DNA of 64,000 bases from Bacteroidales bacterium (GTDB taxonomy: Bacteria; Bacteroidota; Bacteroidia; Bacteroidales; Muribaculaceae), in NCBI GenBank assembly GCA_019416285.1, contig DXXM01000011.1, positions 24,875 to 88,874 on the forward strand, written 5' to 3'. The translations under genes and the position numbers were made by a program. This document shows, in pieces, positions 17,349 to 25,502 of the stretch; positions within the stretch are counted from its first letter, which is position 1, and the number at the start of each line of letters is the position of its first letter. The notes below the pieces were generated by a model. That model did not search any database, had not been told where the DNA came from, and saw only the letters and a list, made by a program, of their open reading frames with translations.

Positions 17349-19241
17349 ATGAAAAAGCATTTTATCAACATATTTTTAGCTGTCTCGGCGATTTGCGGCT
17401 CAGGACTGACCCTGTCCTCGTGTCAGGATGACCTTGACGTGACTCCCGACGGCCGTATGACTCTCGATGTCGTATTCTCGACTCCGGAGAACACAAAGGA
17501 TTACTTTGCCTCGGCATGGTCGCATGTCCCTCAGAAGATGTTCATGTACTACTTCTTCGACAACTTTCTGATTGACATGGCCGACGAGGGATGGTCTACC
17601 GCAGAATACCAGCCGCTGATTATCTCCGATATATATGCCGGCAACTGTAACTCCACCAAACACCGGTTTGAATGGAGTGATACCGGACAAGGCAAATGGG
17701 ACGGCGGCTACTGGGTTCGTTACTGGGCCATGATCCGCATCCTCAACAATTGCCTCAAGAACTTCCCGCAGGCCGCTTTCGACAGCGAGTCTGAGCGTGA
17801 ACTCTGCACGGCGGAGGCCCGTGTGCTCCGCGCCTTCTACTATCTGCAGCTGGTCAAGTTCTACGGCGACCTCCCGATTGTGACCGATGTGCTCGGCGTC
17901 AATTCCTCTTATGCCGGAATGGAACGCAAACCGGCATGGGAAGTTCTCCAGCACATTGTCAGCGAGTGTGAGGCGGCTCTTGAAAGCCCGAACCTGCCGT
18001 GGTCTATAACCGCCGTGCAGCAGAAAAACCGCATGACCAAGGGTATAGCCTGCGCCATCATCTCTCAGGCCTCGCTCTTCGCCGCCAGCCCCCTTTTCTG
18101 CAAGGACCAGGACCTCTGGCAATACGCCTATGAGAAAAACCGGAAGGCCTTCGACCTCCTCGTGGCCAACGGCTATGAGCTCTACACCCATCTGGTGGAC
18201 CCCAAGTCATATCAGAACTGCTATCAGGAATACTTCGCTTCACGCAGCTATGCCGGTTCTAAGGCCGATGACAAGGAAACCATCTGGGGCAGCCCGCTCA
18301 ACTGGGGCGTCAACCACTCTGCCATCAACGGTGTGCCCATTTTTGCAGTCGAGACCCATCAGGCCGGATGTATTCCCACTCAGGAGCTTGTCGACGCCTA
18401 CGATATGCTTGCTACCGGCGAGCCTATCTATGACCTGTCGAATCCTTATACCGACGAAAAGCACTCCGACATCAATATCAATGCCAAGTCGGGCTATGAT
18501 CCCCAGAAACCCTACGTCGGCCGCGACCCGCGCTTCTATGCTTCCGTAATCTACAACGGTTCGAAAGTCAACACCGGCGTGCTCAACAAGACTGTCGAGA
18601 CCTGGAACAACGAGAGCACATGGGACGGTAAGCCCAGCAGCTATCCTTCAGGCAGCGGCAACGCGAAAATCGATATCACCGCGCAGCGCTACACCCGCAC
18701 CGGTTACTATAACAACAAGTATCATACCTACAAGGTGACACCCGGTCAGATGAAGGACGAGGGCAACTGGAAATACTATCGCCTCGGCGAGATTTATCTG
18801 AACCTCGCGGAGTGTGCGGTCGAAACAAACAAGATTTCGGAGGCCATGGATCTCGTCAATGAAATCCGTCATCGCGCAGGCTTCGCTCCGGCGGTCGATA
18901 AGAAAGCGTCGGGTCAGCAGGAAGCCCGTCTGATAGTACGCCACGAGCGTCAGGTGGAGCTCGCCTTCGAGGAGCACCGCTACTTTGACTGCCGCCGCTG
19001 GGGTACAGTCTACGAGGACATCCGTGAGGAGCGCTACAACACCGGCATGTGGATTCACAAAAACGGAACCAAATATGTCTACACCCGCTTCCCCCTCGGC
19101 AAAGACCAGGGCAACGGTCTTAGCAAATACTGCTCCGCCGCCAAATATCGTCTCGTACCTATTCCTCTCAAAGAGGCGAGCACACTCGGCTCGCTCACCG
19201 GTTTCGGTGCTGACTACTGGCAAAACCCCGGCTGGGAGTAA
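17349..19241 (+). CDS. SusD/RagB-family glycan-binding lipoprotein 1
   Basis: 630 residues. Lipoprotein signal with LSSCQ (lipidated Cys about residue 25). SusD landmarks are present: ARVLRAFYYLQLVKFYGDLPIVTD (TPR core), YRLGEIYLNLAECAVETN, VNEIRHRAGF and RHERQVELAFEEHRYFDCRRW. It forms the lid over SusC transporter 1, binding glycan at the cell surface. Gene spacing (25 bases on either side) supports one transcript with the surrounding SusC/D genes. Confidence 0.95.
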   Translation: MKKHFINIFLAVSAICGSGLTLSSCQDDLDVTPDGRMTLDVVFSTPENTKDYFASAWSHVPQKMFMYYFFDNFLIDMADEGWSTAEYQPLIISDIYAGNCNSTKHRFEWSDTGQGKWDGGYWVRYWAMIRILNNCLKNFPQAAFDSESERELCTAEARVLRAFYYLQLVKFYGDLPIVTDVLGVNSSYAGMERKPAWEVLQHIVSECEAALESPNLPWSITAVQQKNRMTKGIACAIISQASLFAASPLFCKDQDLWQYAYEKNRKAFDLLVANGYELYTHLVDPKSYQNCYQEYFASRSYAGSKADDKETIWGSPLNWGVNHSAINGVPIFAVETHQAGCIPTQELVDAYDMLATGEPIYDLSNPYTDEKHSDININAKSGYDPQKPYVGRDPRFYASVIYNGSKVNTGVLNKTVETWNNESTWDGKPSSYPSGSGNAKIDITAQRYTRTGYYNNKYHTYKVTPGQMKDEGNWKYYRLGEIYLNLAECAVETNKISEAMDLVNEIRHRAGFAPAVDKKASGQQEARLIVRHERQVELAFEEHRYFDCRRWGTVYEDIREERYNTGMWIHKNGTKYVYTRFPLGKDQGNGLSKYCSAAKYRLVPIPLKEASTLGSLTGFGADYWQNPGWE

Positions 19242-19265
19242 TCCACTCAACAAACCTACACTATC

Positions 19266-22073
19266 ATGATTCACAAGAAAAATATAATTCCGATATTTCT
19301 GGTTTCAGCCTCGCTATCCCCTATGGCTGCTGCCGAGCCAGATTCCATTCCCTATGGCCAGCAGGAACTTCAGGCTGCCTTCGGCTATCAGGACACGCGC
19401 GACAGCTACACCGGTGCACAGTCATCAGTTAAGGCCGACGCAATCGGCAAATGGAACGGCTCATCTCTTGAAAGTGCCATACGCGGAAAACTTTCCGGAT
19501 GGTACAACGGTGTGATACGCGGTCAGAGCTCACCCTACGCCACTGACGCGCTCGTGATTCTCGACGGTATCCCCATGCCGTTTCTCGCGCTCGCCGATCT
19601 TGACCCCACCACTGTCGGCGAGGTAACGATACTGAAGGACGCCGCGGCCAAGGCCCTCTATGGACCGCAAGGAGCGCAGGGTGTCATTCTCGTCACCACC
19701 AAGCATGGCCGCAACAACTCGATGAATGTCAGCGTCTCGGCCAATATCGGAATCGAAAAGGCTACACGCAATCCCGACATGCTCAATGCCTACGGGCAGG
19801 CCATTCTGCGCAACACCGCTCTTTCCAACGACGGTCTCGTCCCCAAATTCAACGCCTCGCAGCTCGCCGCTTTCAAGGACGGCTTGGGAACCGACAATGA
19901 CTGGCGCGACATGTATATGGACGACATGCTCTTTCAGAAATACAATGTCCAGGTAGGCGCCGGTTCTGAGAAAGTCCGTTTCTACATCAATGTCGGCTTC
20001 GCTCGTGAGTCGGGCAAATACAAAACCACTTACGACGACAAATATAATCCCTCGGACTATACCAACCGCTTCACGGTGGTATCGAATCTTGATGTCGACA
20101 TCACTCCCTGGATGCGCGCTTTCGCCAACACAAACATCGGCGTGCGCCGTGTCAATGCCGCTTATCTCGGCGGCGGTGAGATTTACAAGCTCATGTACAC
20201 AACTCCCAACTGGGTTGAGGACGGAGTGCTCGCCGACGGCAGTGTAATCACCGGCGAGGGTTATCACACTCCACTCCGCGGCGCCATAAACTATTCCGGT
20301 GTCAATCAGATGACACGCACAGACCTCGCCGCTAACATAGGTTTTGACCTGAAGCTCGATTTTATCACAAGAGGGCTGTCGTTCAAAGGCATCTTCGGTT
20401 ATAGTTCAATCTACAACGGCATCCGCGGCGGTATCCATGACTATGGCCGAGTGATTTACAACGAAAACACCCAGGCCTATGTCCCCTGGTCGACCTCGGT
20501 CGAGACTCCGCTCTCATGGGCCAAAGGCACCACTACCAACTACTATATGGACATCCAGGCCATGCTCAACTACAGCCGTGTGTTCGCCGAGGACCATTCG
20601 GTCGATGCTCTTGTCCACTACACTTCCGAAGACTACCGCGGCGACGCTACGAAGTGGTACAACTACGCCTTCATCCTCCCCACCAACCGCATCCAGCTTG
20701 CAGGGGAGGCCCGCTATGGTTTCAAAAACCGCTATTTCCTCCAGTTTGATTTCAACTACTCCGGTTCCGAGATGATGGCCGAGGGACATCAGTTCCATTT
20801 CTCTCCCACCGTATCGGCCTCGTGGGTTCCCTCTGAAGAAAGCTGGTTCAGAAACGATTTTGTCACCTATCTGAAACTGCGTGCGTCGTATGGAGCGCTC
20901 TACTACGACTCTCTCCGTGACCAGGACTCGCGTTATCTCTACGACAATATATATCGTGCGTCGACAGGTGGCATCGCCGGTATCTATTCAGGCTATGGTG
21001 TGCTCAACATGCGTCGCGGCAATCCCGATATCGGCTGGGAGAAGTCGAAACAGCAGAACTATGGCTTAGACCTCGGTTTCCTCGACAGATTCCACCTCAG
21101 CTTTGACTACTGGCGCACGAATCAGGAAGGTGTGCTTCTCCAGTCCGAACTGACTCCGACCCTCGGAGGCGTGACTGCCGACAACCGTCCCTTCTCCAAC
21201 GCCGGCAAGGTGTTCAACAACGGTATTGACCTCAGTCTTTCATACTCTACAGTGCTTCCTTGCGGACTCGGCATCACGGCCGCAGGTCAGATGGGCTGGA
21301 ACAAGAACCACTGGGTATCGGCCAGCGAGCTTTCCTATGCCGACGCGGACTATGCCTACCCCTATCGTAAGACCGGTTACGCCATAGGCCAGCAGTGGGG
21401 CTATCTCCTTGACAACTCCAACGGCTCGGTGTTCTATAATTCCCAGCAGGAAATCGACAATTCAGGTCTCCGTTTCACAGGCCGTCAGCCCCGTCCCGGC
21501 GACCTCAAGTTCAAGGACCTTAACGATGACGGTGTCATTGACGAAGGGGACTATGCTCCGCTGTCAGGTGTCTATCAGATGCCCCGCTTCGAATACGGAG
21601 CCTATGTCCAGCTCGACTACAAGGGTTTCGACCTCTTCCTCGACTTCATCGGCGAGGCCGACAGGTCGGTGCTCCTCAACAACAGTGTGGGCGTGGCCGA
21701 GTTTGTCGACGGCGTGACCACCGAAGGTGTCTACATGCCGCACCATCAGAACGCATGGACTCCTGAACGCTATGCCGAGGGCAAACACATCTCTTATCCG
21801 GCCCTCTCATCCTCGGCCTCCTCAAGCCTCCAGCCCAATGCCTTCTATGTATCGAAACTCGACTATCTCCGTCTGCGCAACGCCACCATCGGCTATTCGC
21901 TCCCCGACAAGATTGTCTCCCGCATAGGCATGTCGAAACTCCGCTTCTACATCTCGGGCCAGAACCTCTTTACCTGGGACAACATGAAGTTCGACGGTCT
22001 TGACCCCGAGGTCACACAAGTCTACACCAAGATTTACCGCTCGTTCAACTTCGGCCTTAACATTAACTTCTAA
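19266..22073 (+). CDS. SusC-family TonB-dependent transporter 2, lacking the N-terminal regulatory-like domain
   Basis: 935 residues. After the signal peptide (MIHKKNIIPIFLVSASLSPMAAA) it goes almost directly into the plug domain (AIRGKLSGWYNGVIRGQSS, ALVILDGIPMPF, EVTILKDAAAKALYGPQGAQGVILVTT). The carboxypeptidase-D-like domain and the usual DEVVVVGYG TonB-box stretch found in transporter 1 are not visible. The barrel is complete, ending YRSFNFGLNINF. It is about 160 residues shorter than transporter 1, entirely at the N-terminus. How it would contact TonB is unclear; a divergent TonB box may lie in residues 25-50. Paired with SusD 2. Confidence 0.9.
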   Translation: MIHKKNIIPIFLVSASLSPMAAAEPDSIPYGQQELQAAFGYQDTRDSYTGAQSSVKADAIGKWNGSSLESAIRGKLSGWYNGVIRGQSSPYATDALVILDGIPMPFLALADLDPTTVGEVTILKDAAAKALYGPQGAQGVILVTTKHGRNNSMNVSVSANIGIEKATRNPDMLNAYGQAILRNTALSNDGLVPKFNASQLAAFKDGLGTDNDWRDMYMDDMLFQKYNVQVGAGSEKVRFYINVGFARESGKYKTTYDDKYNPSDYTNRFTVVSNLDVDITPWMRAFANTNIGVRRVNAAYLGGGEIYKLMYTTPNWVEDGVLADGSVITGEGYHTPLRGAINYSGVNQMTRTDLAANIGFDLKLDFITRGLSFKGIFGYSSIYNGIRGGIHDYGRVIYNENTQAYVPWSTSVETPLSWAKGTTTNYYMDIQAMLNYSRVFAEDHSVDALVHYTSEDYRGDATKWYNYAFILPTNRIQLAGEARYGFKNRYFLQFDFNYSGSEMMAEGHQFHFSPTVSASWVPSEESWFRNDFVTYLKLRASYGALYYDSLRDQDSRYLYDNIYRASTGGIAGIYSGYGVLNMRRGNPDIGWEKSKQQNYGLDLGFLDRFHLSFDYWRTNQEGVLLQSELTPTLGGVTADNRPFSNAGKVFNNGIDLSLSYSTVLPCGLGITAAGQMGWNKNHWVSASELSYADADYAYPYRKTGYAIGQQWGYLLDNSNGSVFYNSQQEIDNSGLRFTGRQPRPGDLKFKDLNDDGVIDEGDYAPLSGVYQMPRFEYGAYVQLDYKGFDLFLDFIGEADRSVLLNNSVGVAEFVDGVTTEGVYMPHHQNAWTPERYAEGKHISYPALSSSASSSLQPNAFYVSKLDYLRLRNATIGYSLPDKIVSRIGMSKLRFYISGQNLFTWDNMKFDGLDPEVTQVYTKIYRSFNFGLNINF

Positions 22074-22088
22074 TTCAGACCTGCACCA

Positions 22089-23957
22089 ATGAAACACTAT
22101 ATCAGGACTATTGTGCCGCTTGCCGCACTCGCTGTCGCAATGGCCTCATGTACCGAAATCAACGACTATCCCGACGGCTCCATTAAGTTCGACGAGATTT
22201 TTCAGAGCGAGATTCAGACTGCGGGCTGGCTCAACAACTGCTATGTGCCCATGACGAGCGCATCGTTTGGCTCCGCCTACGGTACTAACAAATCATTTCT
22301 CGATGCCGCCACTGACAATGCCCATGATGTCGACGATGTGGAGGGCGGTGCGATGGCGCAGTGGAACGCCGGCCTCGCCACAATCTCCAACAATCCCCTT
22401 TCTGGACTCGATGCCTGGGAGAAATACTACGAGGGTATAGCCAACTGCAATATCCTTATCCACAACATCGACAACGCCTATATTCTTGAAAACGGCAACC
22501 GTCTGCGCTACCGTGCCGAGGCTTACGGTCTCCGTGCCTTCTATTATCTCCAGCTCGCCAAGATTTATGGCGGCGTGCCTCTGATTCTTGATCAGAAGGA
22601 TGACTCCGACTATGACTATTCCAAAGTGCGCCCCGCCACATTCTCGCAGGTGGTGCGTCAGATAATAGCCGACTGTAAGGAGGTCCTTGACTGCGAATTT
22701 GTCGACTGGCGCTCCGGCACCTCCGACAGTGACCTGAAACGCATCAACAAGGCCATCGCAAGCGCCATTATGTCGGAAGCGGCCCTCTATGCCGCCTCGC
22801 CGCTCAACAATGATGGGTCTCTCACATGGGCCGAAGCCGCCGAAATCTGCAAGACCGCGCTTGACGACTGTGTGAAAAACGGCTACGCGCTCTTCACTTC
22901 AGCCCCCACATCGTCGGGCAACGAGAATCTGGTGTCGCACTGCGCCTACGACTATCTTTTTCAGAAGAAACCCGATGTCAACGGCAACAATGAGAAGGAA
23001 ACCATTCTCGGCCTCTCGCAGTGCATCGTATGGCAGCTCAACACCGCGCCGCTCATCTCGGGCCAGTCGCGTGCCGGCTCATGTCCCTCACAGGAACTTG
23101 TCGACTCCTACGAGACAACCGACGGCAAACTCCCCATCCTCGGTTACTCCGACCCCGACCACCTTCACCCGATTATCAATCCCGAGGCTACACTCTACGA
23201 CGAGGCCAATCCCTACGCCAACCGTGACCCGCGTCTGAAAGCCACCGTCTACTACAACGGCGCTCCGGCCCACCTCCTCGAAAACCGTCCCAATCCCACG
23301 ATTTATACGGGCGAGGGCTCGAAGTACAACGCTTCCATGACCAATATCCTCTATACCCGCACGGGCTATTATCTCCACAAATACTTCAACATCACCTCCT
23401 CGCGTACAGCCCTCATGGACGGCTACTACCGTGTGTTCCGTCTGGCTGAGCTCTATCTCAACTATGCCGAGGCCGCAAACGAGGCTGCTGCCGGAACCGC
23501 TCCCAACGAGGCTGTCGATGCCGTCAACCGTATCCGTGCCCGCGTAGGCATGCCCGCTCTCTCCTATGGTATGAGTCAGGATGACTTCCGTACACGAGTA
23601 CGCAACGAGCGCCGTGTTGAACTGGCCTTCGAGGACCACCGCTTCTTCGATGTGCGCCGCTGGAAGATTCTCGACAAGACCGGTACCGTCACCGGTATGC
23701 GTCCTGTCGGAGAAACTGTCACCAAACTCTCGTTCAATTCAGACGGCGATCTCGATTTCGACCGCGATGAGAACGGAAACTACATTCCCGACCCTGAAAA
23801 CGGAATAGAATACCGCACCTGCACCGGCTACGAGCGCTATATTGTCAACAAGCGCACCGCCACGACAGACAAATTCCTCCGTTGTCCCGTTCCCGGCAAG
23901 GAGGCCACTGCTCTCCAGTTGGCCACCGGCCTGAAATTCCAGAATCCCGGCTGGTAA
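22089..23957 (+). CDS. SusD/RagB-family glycan-binding lipoprotein 2
   Basis: 622 residues, lipoprotein signal with MASCTE. It contains YRAEAYGLRAFYYLQLAKIYGGVPLILD, VFRLAELYLNYAEAANEA, VNRIRARVGMPAL and RNERRVELAFEDHRFFDVRRW, the standard SusD core. It starts 15 bases after SusC 2, so the two are translationally close. Together with pair 1 it indicates import of two glycan forms, or two steps of one substrate. Confidence 0.95.
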   Translation: MKHYIRTIVPLAALAVAMASCTEINDYPDGSIKFDEIFQSEIQTAGWLNNCYVPMTSASFGSAYGTNKSFLDAATDNAHDVDDVEGGAMAQWNAGLATISNNPLSGLDAWEKYYEGIANCNILIHNIDNAYILENGNRLRYRAEAYGLRAFYYLQLAKIYGGVPLILDQKDDSDYDYSKVRPATFSQVVRQIIADCKEVLDCEFVDWRSGTSDSDLKRINKAIASAIMSEAALYAASPLNNDGSLTWAEAAEICKTALDDCVKNGYALFTSAPTSSGNENLVSHCAYDYLFQKKPDVNGNNEKETILGLSQCIVWQLNTAPLISGQSRAGSCPSQELVDSYETTDGKLPILGYSDPDHLHPIINPEATLYDEANPYANRDPRLKATVYYNGAPAHLLENRPNPTIYTGEGSKYNASMTNILYTRTGYYLHKYFNITSSRTALMDGYYRVFRLAELYLNYAEAANEAAAGTAPNEAVDAVNRIRARVGMPALSYGMSQDDFRTRVRNERRVELAFEDHRFFDVRRWKILDKTGTVTGMRPVGETVTKLSFNSDGDLDFDRDENGNYIPDPENGIEYRTCTGYERYIVNKRTATTDKFLRCPVPGKEATALQLATGLKFQNPGW

Positions 23958-24175
23958 ACACTCCGCCGGACGTTGAACCGATCCACATTTTTTGACGGAA
24001 GGCGCGTAGGGGGTGAGCCTCCCGGCTCCGCATCGCGGCAGACCGTCATTGTCAAGTGCTTTCATGTAGGATTCTCTGCCCAGATGTGATTCCGAAGCCC
24101 TTCTGTCAAAAAAATCCAGACTCCGACATTACAAACCATCAAAAAAACAAATCATTAACCTTAAAACAAGATCTT

Positions 24176-25357
24176 ATGAACTTAAAATCTTTACTATCGC
24201 TGACTTGTTTGGCTGCAACTCTTCAGGCCTCAGCCGTCTATCCCATCTATTTCCGTGACTCAGGCAATATTGTCGACAATAAGATTGTTCCTGAAAACGG
24301 CGGCCACATGGAATATCCCATTGACGAAAACGGACAGCCTGTTTTTGATGAGGACGGTGCGATTACAGTGACCACCAACGCTTATGCCGACGGTGGTGTA
24401 TGGCTCCGTACCAAAAAACTCACCTCCCCTTGCCCGATGGAATATACCATCCTCGCCTTTGAATACAAGACCAACCGTCAGATCAACAACCTCGTTGTGT
24501 TCCAGCACGAATACAACAATATCTATATCGACCAGGCCCACGGTCCGTTACTGCTCGTTTCCGACCAGTATCAGACTGTCTACATGCCTATCGTCCGCAA
24601 CAACCAGTGGGGTAGCGAGAGCGACTATGCCAAGAACTACTTCTGGATTTCAACCAACGACGCCAACAAAGCCGAAGGCTGGGCGCTTACAGTGAAGAAT
24701 CTCCGTCTCCTCACCATCGAGGAAGCTACCGCCGAATGTAAGACTCAGACTGCCGGCAACAATGTGCTTGATGCCTTCTCACTTCCCAACACAGACTTCT
24801 CCAAGGACTTCGATCCTGAAATGGACGGCGGCAACGACATCTATGTCCGTTCAGGCGGCAACCCCATCCTCCAGTCATCAAACCTTATCAGACCTCTTCC
24901 CGACGGATGCACCAATTTCTGCTTCGACTATAAGCTCACAGGCGAATCCTTCACTCCGAAAGTATATCTCCACAAGAAAGCTGATTATACTGAGATGACT
25001 GCAGTGCCAAGTTCTGTAGCTCTTGAAGGGACATCTGAAGATGAAGTTTACACTTCACCCTGGAAAACCGCTAAATTCGATCTCACAAAAGAAATCCAGC
25101 AGATTGGTTTCGCTTCCGTATTCGGTTCAAACCATTTCCTCTGGGTACAGTGTATGGGTCTTCCCGAAACTTCCATGCTCTGGATTAAGAATGTACGCTG
25201 GGAGAAGAATAGCGGACAGTCAGGCATTGAGGATATCACCGTGGCTCCTGAACGTCCTGCCGACGACCGTATATTCAACGTGATGGGCGTAGAGTGCAAA
25301 GCGCCCCTTGCCCCCGGCATCTACATTCAGAACGGCAAGAAGTTTATTGTAAAATAA
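24176..25357 (+). CDS. Secreted beta-sandwich protein with T9SS-like C-terminal domain (putative surface glycan-binding protein)
   Basis: About 393 residues from ATG 24176 (MNLKSLLSLTCLAATLQASA, a signal peptide); the in-frame extension upstream has no such signal. Two beta-rich halves are suggested (about 30-190 and 200-350): YTILAFEYKTNRQINNLVVF and NFCFDYKLTGESFTPKVYL have the same phrase pattern as the N-terminal domain of the next gene. The C-terminus (RIFNVMGVECKAPLAPGIYI, NGKKFIVK) is nearly the same as that of the next gene and looks like a type IX sorting domain. No catalytic motif recognised. Its place right after SusD suggests a surface glycan-binding protein; this is inference. 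Confidence 0.6.
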   Translation: MNLKSLLSLTCLAATLQASAVYPIYFRDSGNIVDNKIVPENGGHMEYPIDENGQPVFDEDGAITVTTNAYADGGVWLRTKKLTSPCPMEYTILAFEYKTNRQINNLVVFQHEYNNIYIDQAHGPLLLVSDQYQTVYMPIVRNNQWGSESDYAKNYFWISTNDANKAEGWALTVKNLRLLTIEEATAECKTQTAGNNVLDAFSLPNTDFSKDFDPEMDGGNDIYVRSGGNPILQSSNLIRPLPDGCTNFCFDYKLTGESFTPKVYLHKKADYTEMTAVPSSVALEGTSEDEVYTSPWKTAKFDLTKEIQQIGFASVFGSNHFLWVQCMGLPETSMLWIKNVRWEKNSGQSGIEDITVAPERPADDRIFNVMGVECKAPLAPGIYIQNGKKFIVK

Positions 25358-25410
25358 ATCCTTTCATATACTTTTCTGTTTTCTCAGTTCATTGACTGAC
25401 AATCCAATTT

Positions 25411-25474
25411 AATATCGGGCGGAAGAACAATAAGTACCCCGTTAGTTTTCTGGTTCTTCTGCCCGATATTTTTT
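25411..25474 (+). terminator. Strong intrinsic terminator
   Basis: AATATCGGGCGGAAGAAC pairs with GTTCTTCTGCCCGATATT (one mismatch), followed by TTTT. It separates the SusC/D-binding protein unit from the hydrolase gene at 25503, so read-through or a new promoter is needed. Confidence 0.85.
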
Positions 25475-25502
25475 AACACTCTCCTTCCCAACAAGCAAAC
25501 CC

